A stretch of 7,843 nt of DNA from Bordetella parapertussis. Lineage in GTDB: Bacteria; Pseudomonadota; Gammaproteobacteria; Burkholderiales; Burkholderiaceae_B. Shown in pieces: positions 1 through 5,467 of the stretch. The stretch covers positions 1-7,843 of the forward strand of contig CAMCWG010000135.1 in NCBI GenBank assembly GCA_945882005.1, read 5' to 3'. How positions within the stretch are numbered: the first letter of the stretch is position 1; every line of letters starts with the position of its first letter. A program made the position numbers and the translations under genes. A model generated the notes under the pieces. That model searched no databases and was not told the origin of the DNA. It was given only the letters and a program-made list of their open reading frames with translations.

Positions 1-827
1 GCATCGTGACGCTCGCGTAACTGCTCTGAAGGCTCTCCCGTCATTCGATTGACCATCCGTCCGCGCTTGACCGCAGGACGCTCGTATATGTTGTCCGCCC
101 AGCGCTGTACATGTTGATAGTCTTGTACGCTCAAAAACTCTGACGCTCCATACAGCCAGCCCTTCACTAAACCACCGTACCATGGGAATACGGCAATATC
201 GGCGATGGTGTATTGCTCCCCAGCAAGATATTCTCTCGACGCTAAACGGCGCTCAAGTACATCTAGCTGTCGTTTGGTCTCCATCGCGAAACGATCGATT
301 GCGTATTCGAACTTTGCGGGTGCATAAGCATAAAAATGGCCGAATCCACCTCCTACGTATGGAGCACTACCCATTTGCCAAAATAGCCAGTTTAGAGTCT
401 CGGTACGTCCCCCAAAATCAGGGGGTAGAAACGCTTGAAATTTTTCCGCCAGATACAGCAAGATGGAGCCAGACTCAAAGACACGCATAGGCTGAGCACC
501 ACTGCGATCAAGTAAGGCTGGTATCTTGGAGTTGGGATTAACGTCGACAAAGCCTGATCCAAACTGCTCGCCCTCCCGAATATTAATCAGCCAGGCATCG
601 TATTCAGCACCCGCGTGCCCCAACGCGAGCAGCTCTTCTAGCAAGATTGTGACCTTGATGCCATTCGGTGTCCCCAACGAATAGAGTTGCAAGGGGTGCT
701 TGCCAACCGGCAATGTCTTCTCGTGCGTCGGACCGGCAATTGGACGGTTAACGTTTGCAAACGTACCGCCACTTGGTTGGTCCCATGTCCAGACCCTTGG
801 GGGTGTGTACTCTCTAGCGTTAGCCAT
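1..827 (-). CDS. yghU: YghU-like glutathione-dependent disulfide-bond oxidoreductase (GST superfamily), 3' end cut by window edge
   Basis: My translation of the minus strand gives 275 complete codons, still open at base 1. It closely matches E. coli YghU (about 288 residues, from memory): an N-terminal stretch with VWTWDQPSGG and NRPIAGPTHEKTLPVGKHP, then the thioredoxin-like GST domain with LYSLGTPNGIKVTILLEEL and NPNSKIPAL followed by FESGSILLYLAEKF, then the helical C-terminal domain with YTIADIAVFPW and RPAVKRGRMVNR. The visible end, RERHDA, matches a motif close to the E. coli C-terminus, so only about a dozen residues should be missing. Members bind glutathione and reduce disulfides or organic peroxides in the cytoplasm; that role is by homology. 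I chose the ATG at 825-827 because MANAREYTPP aligns with the E. coli start and AGGGAGC (839-845) lies 11 bases upstream. The frame stays open 90 codons further upstream (see findings). The gene is divergent from the TctC-like receptor gene. Confidence 0.95.
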   Translation of the reverse strand, partial: MANAREYTPPRVWTWDQPSGGTFANVNRPIAGPTHEKTLPVGKHPLQLYSLGTPNGIKVTILLEELLALGHAGAEYDAWLINIREGEQFGSGFVDVNPNSKIPALLDRSGAQPMRVFESGSILLYLAEKFQAFLPPDFGGRTETLNWLFWQMGSAPYVGGGFGHFYAYAPAKFEYAIDRFAMETKRQLDVLERRLASREYLAGEQYTIADIAVFPWYGGLVKGWLYGASEFLSVQDYQHVQRWADNIYERPAVKRGRMVNRMTGEPSEQLRERHD

Positions 828-994
828 ATTGATCTTGCGCTCCCTATTTTTATTGAATGACGCGTCAAAACTGTAATCGACTTTGGCTCCTGAAAAATCA
901 ACTGTCTCACGCCATTTTTTCTCGGTGCCGATATGGCCTTTGAGTTCCCTGGAGGTGAGCCATCGCTCAGGATGCACAGAAATTCTAATAGCAC

Positions 995-1010
995 CTAGGG
1001 TGAACCCTAG
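995..1010. promoter_or_regulatory. Perfect 7-bp inverted repeat (operator-like), candidate regulator site for the yghU-like gene
   Basis: CTAGGGT-GA-ACCCTAG is a perfect 7-bp inverted repeat with a 2-base centre. On the minus strand it is followed by TAGAAT (982-987), a 5 of 6 match to the sigma-70 -10 box, and preceded by the weak -35 candidate AGGACT (1009-1014), with 21 bases between them. A palindrome filling an over-long promoter spacer is the layout of MerR-family activated promoters. That reading is inference, because the -35 match is poor and no regulator gene lies in the window. Confidence 0.35.
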
Positions 1011-1042
1011 TCCTAAAGTAAAATATTTGCTAATTCTTTTAC

Positions 1043-1054
1043 ATAAGATCTTAT
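1043..1054. promoter_or_regulatory. Perfect 12-bp palindrome, possible operator
   Basis: ATAAGATCTTAT is fully self-complementary and lies in the AT-rich part of the divergent spacer, about 46 bases centre to centre from the CTAGGGT repeat. It could be a dimeric regulator site, but AT-rich 12-mers of this kind can arise by chance and no cognate regulator is visible. Confidence 0.2.
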
Positions 1055-1140
1055 CTCTTCTCCCGATTCGTTGATGTTCTCGAATATCATTGCGCATCGT
1101 GCATCAAGCTTATGACCGAGTGTACGTATATCCCTAAGCG

Positions 1141-1153
1141 AATCAAATTGATT
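1141..1153. promoter_or_regulatory. Inverted repeat overlapping a candidate -35 box of the Bug receptor gene
   Basis: AATCAA-A-TTGATT is a perfect 6-bp inverted repeat with a one-base centre, 53 bases before the receptor start codon. Its right arm TTGATT (1148-1153) matches the -35 consensus at 4 of 6 bases. AATGAT (1171-1176), 17 bases further on, matches the -10 box at 4 of 6. A regulator bound here would cover the -35 region. Both promoter boxes are weak matches, so this is a candidate only. Confidence 0.3.
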
Positions 1154-1205
1154 TTATTTAGCGTTGCTTTAATGATTTAAGTATCAAAAGAAAATCGGAG
1201 ACCCT

Positions 1206-2246
1206 ATGACTAACAAAAAATTATCTGCAGGCGATTCAACTACATTGGTTACCACTTCACCAGACACAACGCGTCGCGCAATCCTAGGCGCTGCCGGTTT
1301 TGCATTGGCTGGCGGCCTATCATTGCCTTCCGTCGGTTTAGCACAGGCCAAGTATCCGAACAAACCCATCAAACTCGTTATTCCATGGCCACCAGGACAG
1401 GCAACAGATCTAGTTGGCCGCGCGCTCGCGCAGGGTCTTACACAAATACTCGGTCAGAGCGTCGTGCCGGATAATAAGGCAGGAGCTGGTGGTCTGATCG
1501 GTACAGACTATGTCGCGAAAGCCGCACCAGATGGCTATACGTTGCTTGCCGGCTCATCTGGCCCGATCTCAATAAGCCCACTCCTTCAGCAAGTGCCCTA
1601 CGACCCCGTCAATGACTTGACGCCGATTGGTATGTGCGGCCTGTCCGGCTACATTTTAGTGACAGAGCCAAACTTTCCGGCTAGCACAGCGGGCGAATTC
1701 ATCAAGCTTTTAAAGGCCAATCCTGACAAGTACTCATTCTCATCATCAGGCACAGGCGCGACTGCGCACCTCGTCGCAGAAGCATTCAACGCTGCGGTTG
1801 GTATCAAAGCAATTCATGTGCCCTACAAGGGATCATCCCCGGCACTGACGGACGTCATGGCAGGCCGCGTGTCGTACTGCATCGAAACCGCCGCAGCAAC
1901 CATGCCTTTTATCCGCAACGGTCGGCTAAAAGCTCTGGGCGTTTCAATTGAGAAAGGCACACCGACCGCTCCTGGGATTCCACCACTTGCCACTGTTGCC
2001 AATATTCCTGGCTTCAACCTGGGCGCGTGGATTGGTTTGGTTGCCCCTGGCAAATTACCCCCTGCACTCGTTGAGATCTTAAGCAAAGCGGTTCGGCAGG
2101 TGATGCAAGACCCAAATACGGCTGAAGTGTTTAGTCGCATTTCGGTCGACATCGATTTCCGCTCACAGGCTGAAACGATTAAATACTTGGCATCCACCCG
2201 CACTCAGTTTATGGACGTGATCAAGAAAAACAATATCAAAATTTAG
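1206..2246 (+). CDS. Bug/TctC-family periplasmic solute receptor (tripartite tricarboxylate transporter substrate-binding protein)
   Basis: The 346-residue product has the full TctC (Bug) fold signature. An N-terminal export signal contains a twin arginine (TTRRAILGAAG, residues 21-31), a hydrophobic stretch to about residue 45 and a likely cleavage site after AQA (48). The mature protein begins YPNKPIKLVIPWPPG (50-64), the family hallmark, followed by a conserved D, then KAGAGGLIGTDYVAKAAPDGYTLL in the first lobe and HVPYKGSSPALTDVMAGRV in the second. Such proteins bind carboxylates or related small molecules in the periplasm and pass them to TctA/TctB membrane partners. No TctA or TctB gene is present, so this is an orphan receptor whose ligand cannot be read from sequence. 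GGAG (1197-1200) lies 5 bases before the ATG and supports the start. The residue before the RR pair and the long polar n-region suggest Tat rather than Sec export, but this is not certain. A strong terminator follows. Confidence 0.93.
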   Translation: MTNKKLSAGDSTTLVTTSPDTTRRAILGAAGFALAGGLSLPSVGLAQAKYPNKPIKLVIPWPPGQATDLVGRALAQGLTQILGQSVVPDNKAGAGGLIGTDYVAKAAPDGYTLLAGSSGPISISPLLQQVPYDPVNDLTPIGMCGLSGYILVTEPNFPASTAGEFIKLLKANPDKYSFSSSGTGATAHLVAEAFNAAVGIKAIHVPYKGSSPALTDVMAGRVSYCIETAAATMPFIRNGRLKALGVSIEKGTPTAPGIPPLATVANIPGFNLGAWIGLVAPGKLPPALVEILSKAVRQVMQDPNTAEVFSRISVDIDFRSQAETIKYLASTRTQFMDVIKKNNIKI

Positions 2247-2280
2247 ATCGGGCTTCACTTGCAGCATCGGCCTCACCCTA

Positions 2281-2316
2281 CGGCTCGGCACTTTTTATTG
2301 CCGAGCCGTTTTTCTT
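2281..2316 (+). terminator. Strong rho-independent terminator of the Bug receptor gene
   Basis: CGGCTCGGCA (2281-2290) and TGCCGAGCCG (2299-2308) form a perfect 10-bp GC-rich stem with an 8-base loop, followed directly by TTTTTCTT (2309-2316). It ends plus-strand transcription 35 bases after the receptor stop codon. The T-tract overlaps the stop codon of the convergent hydrolase gene (2315-2317). On the minus strand the same hairpin has no T-tract after it, so it should act mainly in one direction. Confidence 0.93.
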
Positions 2317-3427
2317 ATCGTTTAACAACCGGTGTCAAATCTTCAGCCAACATTTCTCGAGACATAGGAATGTGTTGAATTGCACTTCCATCAAACTGAA
2401 CTTTACTCACCTCTATTTTACGGATATTCAAATTCCCATAAGTGCGAAAGTAAGCTGTCTTATTCTTCAGATCGTACACGGTGATCCACTGAGTTTGCTC
2501 GTATGCAAGTGGCTGTTTGCCGTCTTTAACCGGACCAGCTTTTTCCGCAACAGCACCGATGGGAATATCCACCGCATTCAAAATATGAAACGCTAAGTTT
2601 GCGCCCTCCGTTGCGGTGGCGACAGGTGCCGCAGCGTATGTCAAAGCTGTTGCACGCAAAAACCGTGAGGGCGGTGTGTAATCACCTGGTAATCCGATCA
2701 AACCACTTCCTTGCCCCAAAGGTGGAACAGCGATTGTGCCAAGCTTTAATCCCTCAACGTTGACATTCGTTAGGTTCATATGCGCTCTAAGGTTAGTCAT
2801 ATGCCAATCAAAATTCGGCGCATTCGTCAAAACACCAAGCGGGTTATCGTGTACAGTCAACTTGCCCTTAACATACTCTATGACTATTGAGCCGCCGCTT
2901 GCATCACGTACTGCCCAGTGTAATGGCTGTACTCCAGCTTTGAGTATATTTATCCCATACACCGTGACTTTTGCTAATGCCTCGCGTACCTCATCCACTG
3001 TTTGATATTGGCTCAGAATCCAATTCACGACATCAGTATTGGCGACTGCATTTTTACCGTCTGCTGGATACGGTTGATACTCAAAAAATCCCGGAATGTA
3101 GAGTGCGTGTGCCGAGAGACCCACTTCATTCATTCCATCGGTAGCGATATCCAAACCAAGTGTATTGATACCAAGGAAGCCAAATTTACTCACCCAAGTA
3201 TCACCAGCACTCATGTCTGGACGCATCGTTGCAAGACGGTACTTTCGTGGCACAAGCATCACTTTACTTTCAAGGAGCAGTCCTAATTCCATCGATCGAC
3301 CAATAATCCAAGCTCCATCTTGAGACTGCAGGCGGAATGTTGTACAAGCGGAACTCGGTCCAGCAAACAAACTCAACGCGGTGATAGACAGGATTGCAGC
3401 CAGTAAGCTCTGTGATAATCGATTCAT
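2315..3427 (-). CDS. Exported choloylglycine hydrolase-family Ntn-hydrolase (linear amide C-N hydrolase; BSH/penicillin V acylase-like)
   Basis: The 370-residue precursor has a signal peptide (hydrophobic core about residues 8-22) ending PSSA before C28, giving a mature protein that starts CTTFRL. That exposed Cys is the N-terminal nucleophile of the family. Counting C28 as 1, other active-site positions fall where expected: R44 (R17) in GRSMEL, N202 (N175) in VLTNAPNFDWHM and R255 (R228) in PPSRFLRA; N100 in DGMNEVGL matches the family's conserved DGMNE motif. Position 20, usually Asp, is Glu (E47). The family hydrolyses linear amide bonds of bile-salt conjugates, penicillin V or N-acyl homoserine lactones; Gram-negative members like this one are typically periplasmic and several degrade acyl-homoserine lactones. 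The actual substrate is unknown. The start is supported by AAAAGG (3434-3439), 6 bases upstream. It is divergent from the CbiX gene and convergent with the receptor gene. Confidence 0.93.
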   Translation of the reverse strand: MNRLSQSLLAAILSITALSLFAGPSSACTTFRLQSQDGAWIIGRSMELGLLLESKVMLVPRKYRLATMRPDMSAGDTWVSKFGFLGINTLGLDIATDGMNEVGLSAHALYIPGFFEYQPYPADGKNAVANTDVVNWILSQYQTVDEVREALAKVTVYGINILKAGVQPLHWAVRDASGGSIVIEYVKGKLTVHDNPLGVLTNAPNFDWHMTNLRAHMNLTNVNVEGLKLGTIAVPPLGQGSGLIGLPGDYTPPSRFLRATALTYAAAPVATATEGANLAFHILNAVDIPIGAVAEKAGPVKDGKQPLAYEQTQWITVYDLKNKTAYFRTYGNLNIRKIEVSKVQFDGSAIQHIPMSREMLAEDLTPVVKR

Positions 3428-3525
3428 AATGTGCCTTTTATTAAAATAGGTTATTGCTCATATTAGGTGCTGATAGGATTATTTTTACCGCATCCTCGGC
3501 AATATTTAAAAGGCTAGAACTAACC
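3428..3525. promoter_or_regulatory. Divergent promoter region for the Ntn-hydrolase and CbiX-type genes
   Basis: The 98-base AT-rich spacer between two divergent genes must hold at least the promoter of one of them, if the chelatase starts at the ATG at 3526. I see no clear paired -35/-10 boxes in either direction. If the chelatase instead began at the TTG at 3454, the spacer would shrink to 26 bases, too short for two normal promoters; this argues for the ATG. Confidence 0.4.
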
Positions 3526-3906
3526 ATGAACGCTTCGACTCCTAGTGCCCTGATCCTCTTTGCCCACGGATCAAGAGACAGTCAATGGCGACAGCCTTTT
3601 GAATCCATCTTAGCGCAAGTAAATAGCAAAAATGATCAACTAGCTACCCTAGCGTTCCTTGAATGCATGATGCCCTCATTGCCAGAGGCGATCGATGACA
3701 TGGTCGCACAAGGAGCGCTACAGATCACCGTTATTCCAGTTTTCCTTGCAGTGGGTAGCCATGTCCGACAGGACCTGCCGCTCTTACTTGAGCAAGCTCG
3801 TCAAAAATATCCAGAATTGCGTATACATGCGAGCGCTGCAATTGGCGAGCAACCTGAGATACAAGCCGCAATCGCTCAATTCGCACTCAAGGCTGCAACT
3901 ACATAG
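3526..3906 (+). CDS. Short CbiX/SirB-like sirohydrochlorin chelatase
   Basis: The 126-residue product has the single-domain form of the class II chelatase family (CbiX-S, usually about 120-130 residues). FAHGSRD (residues 12-18) carries the metal-binding H14, AFLECMMPSLPEA (43-55) matches the conserved LAFLE.M.P.L segment, and PVFLAVGSHVRQDLP (71-85) carries the second metal-binding H79. Enzymes of this family insert Fe2+ or Co2+ into sirohydrochlorin in siroheme or cobalamin synthesis; short forms act as homodimers in the cytoplasm. No other tetrapyrrole gene lies nearby, so the metal and pathway are not defined. An in-frame TTG at 3454 would add 24 residues (LILGADRIIFTASS...) that precede the conserved domain and resemble nothing in the family. 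The ATG at 3526 gives the normal length, although its ribosome site is weak (AAAAGG, 3508-3513, 12 bases away). Confidence 0.87.
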   Translation: MNASTPSALILFAHGSRDSQWRQPFESILAQVNSKNDQLATLAFLECMMPSLPEAIDDMVAQGALQITVIPVFLAVGSHVRQDLPLLLEQARQKYPELRIHASAAIGEQPEIQAAIAQFALKAATT

Positions 3907-3922
3907 CCTCTAGTAAATACCA

Positions 3923-4771
3923 TCAAAGGTTAAGGTGGCCTTCGATCAGGATGTGAACCTGCCCACCTATCCACGCAGTGCCGCTGGGATCAGGACGGAC
4001 CGTAACCCGGCCAACACGACCAATTGAAGTGCCTTGTGCAGCAAGATACGGCGATGACAAGCGTCCCTGCGACTGCATCCACTTTGCGATCGCAGCATTG
4101 AGTGACCCGGTGATGGGATCCTCGCTCATCCCACTCGAAGGCGCTAACATGCGCACCTCGTAATCGCGCTCACTACCCGGGGGATGCGCTGCGATAAACC
4201 CTATTCCCAAAAATTCTGGCCATCTCACTTTTGATGCATCAAGTGCCAACACTTGCTCAGCCGTTGTGAGCTCAAAGAATTGCCAAGTCGGCCCGTTACA
4301 AAGCTCTGCTGTATGTCGAACGGCAGACGCGGGAATTGCTAAGGCTGACATAATCGCCTTGCGCTTTTCTGCTGACATTTCCTTGATCGTTGTGGGTGGT
4401 GCAGCAAACGCAAGGATACCCGGTTGCGAGACATCGACCTCAACAATGCCCACGCCACACTCTTGACGCACAAGACCTTCTGACTTCGGTACACCACCGC
4501 TGTGCAACCATGTTGCACAGCTACCAAGTGTTGGGTGCCCTGCAAATAACATTTCACGCGCAGGCGTAAAAATTCTGACGCGGTAGTCTGCCGTCGGATC
4601 TGAGGGAGGCAGTAAAAATGTTGTCTCTGCCAGATTAGTCCAAGCTGCAAACTTTTGCATCTGCTGATCGCTTAAGCCATCGGCGTCGATAACTACTGCC
4701 AGACCATTTCCTTGGGTAGGAATAGGGCTAAACACATCGCACTGTACAAATCTACGCACTTTCAATGTCAT
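3923..4771 (-). CDS. PhzF-family isomerase/epimerase-like protein
   Basis: The 282-residue product matches the PhzF/diaminopimelate epimerase fold. The N-terminal half has VRRFVQCDVF (residues 5-14), GNGLAVV, NLAETTFL with the presumed catalytic glutamate E49, and MLFAGHPTLGS (74-84). The C-terminal half has MSEDPITGSLNAAIAKWM with D218, the family's second conserved motif. PhzF itself isomerises a dihydro-3-hydroxyanthranilate in phenazine synthesis. There are no other phenazine genes here and most family members have unknown substrates, so only family membership is claimed. The annotated ATG has GGAG (4773-4776) only one base away, which is too close. A TTG two codons in (4763-4765) sits 7 bases from GGAG and gives MKVRRFVQCDVF, a better match to typical PhzF starts. 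It is convergent with the chelatase gene (16 bases apart) and divergent from the LysE-type exporter. Confidence 0.9.
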   Translation of the reverse strand: MTLKVRRFVQCDVFSPIPTQGNGLAVVIDADGLSDQQMQKFAAWTNLAETTFLLPPSDPTADYRVRIFTPAREMLFAGHPTLGSCATWLHSGGVPKSEGLVRQECGVGIVEVDVSQPGILAFAAPPTTIKEMSAEKRKAIMSALAIPASAVRHTAELCNGPTWQFFELTTAEQVLALDASKVRWPEFLGIGFIAAHPPGSERDYEVRMLAPSSGMSEDPITGSLNAAIAKWMQSQGRLSSPYLAAQGTSIGRVGRVTVRPDPSGTAWIGGQVHILIEGHLNL

Positions 4772-4772
4772 T

Positions 4773-4776
4773 CTCC
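4773..4776 (-). promoter_or_regulatory. Ribosome binding site GGAG that favours a TTG start for the PhzF-like gene
   Basis: On the minus strand the order is GGAG-A-ATG-ACA-TTG. The distance to the ATG (one base) is too short for normal initiation, while the distance to the TTG at 4763-4765 (seven bases) is ideal. The true protein may therefore be 280 residues, starting at the TTG. Confidence 0.45.
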
Positions 4777-4858
4777 ACGCTACGTCGTCGGGGCATCAAA
4801 TGGGTCCAGAGCTATCTATGCTAACTTGCACGCTTTGCAATACTTAAGATTTTCAATA

Positions 4859-5461
4859 ATGACAGATTGGCAAATTGTAGTCGCCATGGCGATGTTCGCT
4901 TTTGCAAGCTCCATCACACCGAGCCCTAACAACATGATGTTGCTCAGCTCGGGGGTCAACTACGGTTTTAAGCGAACCATCCCACATATGCTGGGTATCT
5001 CTTCCGGCCATCTAGTCATGCTGCTCGCCACGGGAGCGGGCCTCGGACAAGTATTCCAAGCGTTTCCTGTTGGCTATCAAATAATGAAAGTTGTAGGCTT
5101 TTGTTATTTGCTTTATCTCGCTTGGGCTATCGCACGGAGCCAGTCTCCGCTCAAGCGTGGTGAAACAAAATCAAAGCCGCTTGGTTTCATTGGTGCTGCT
5201 TTGTTTCAATGGGTGAACCCTAAAGCACTGCTTATGGCGATCACTTACTTTAGTAACTACATGCCAGCGGACGCGTCACAGACATTTATCGTGATGACTT
5301 GCGCGATGTTCACTCTGATCAATCTCCCATGCATCGCCCTTTGGGTCTTACTTGGGACCCGACTCGAACGTTTACTGGGCGATCCGCAGCGCCGCAAGGC
5401 ATTCAACTGGACCATGGCACTTCTCTTGGTGCTATCCATGATTCCAGTGCTCACAATGTAG
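4859..5461 (+). CDS. LysE/RhtB-family amino-acid or metabolite exporter
   Basis: The 200-residue product is a hydrophobic inner-membrane protein with about six predicted membrane segments (roughly residues 5-20, 42-63, 71-92, 109-134, 142-165 and 182-199). The family signature lies in the first third: ITPSPNNMMLLSSGVNYGF (19-37) followed by HMLGISSGH (43-51), and later FQWVNPKALLMAI (116-128) with the conserved NPK. This family exports amino acids and derivatives such as lysine, threonine, homoserine or O-acetylserine/cysteine by proton-coupled exchange; the substrate here is unknown. The frame is open upstream to an ATG at 4712, but that would overlap the start of the PhzF-like gene on the other strand and add 49 polar residues. 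The ATG at 4859 gives the usual family length, although its ribosome site is poor (TTAAGAT). The gene is divergent from the PhzF-like gene with 87 bases between, and its stop lies 6 bases from the stop of the convergent hydrolase. Confidence 0.9.
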   Translation: MTDWQIVVAMAMFAFASSITPSPNNMMLLSSGVNYGFKRTIPHMLGISSGHLVMLLATGAGLGQVFQAFPVGYQIMKVVGFCYLLYLAWAIARSQSPLKRGETKSKPLGFIGAALFQWVNPKALLMAITYFSNYMPADASQTFIVMTCAMFTLINLPCIALWVLLGTRLERLLGDPQRRKAFNWTMALLLVLSMIPVLTM

Positions 5462-5467
5462 TGTCGA

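Larger units (their letters stand above)
828..1205. other. Divergent intergenic region between yghU-like gene and Bug receptor gene
   Basis: This 378-base spacer should hold the promoters of both flanking genes. It is more AT-rich than its neighbours from about 1010 to 1195. I see three short perfect inverted repeats in it (annotated separately) and no recognisable RNA gene. The minus-strand frame leading into the yghU-like gene is free of stops from an ATG at 1095-1097, but its product resembles no family I know and uses many AGA/AGG arginine codons. I therefore read it as probably non-coding. Confidence 0.6.

Noticed and set aside
182..490. Plus-strand open frame of 102 codons
   Set aside because: It lies entirely antisense to the well-supported yghU-like gene and its translation has no family features.
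638..994. Minus-strand open frame of 118 codons overlapping the yghU-like start
   Set aside because: It is in a different frame from the conserved YghU protein over most of its length and reads as an out-of-frame shadow.
1823..2203. Minus-strand open frame of 126 codons within the receptor gene
   Set aside because: It is antisense to conserved Bug receptor motifs and has no recognisable domain or ribosome site.
3454..3525. TTG-initiated 24-residue extension of the CbiX-type protein
   Set aside because: The extra residues do not match the family, and using this start would leave only 26 bases for the divergent promoters.
3923..4771. Part of a phenazine biosynthesis cluster
   Set aside because: No other phz gene is present, and PhzF-family proteins are widespread outside phenazine producers.
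4712..4858. 49-residue N-terminal extension of the LysE-type exporter
   Set aside because: It is polar, overlaps the opposite-strand PhzF-like start, and the conserved family begins at the ATG at 4859.
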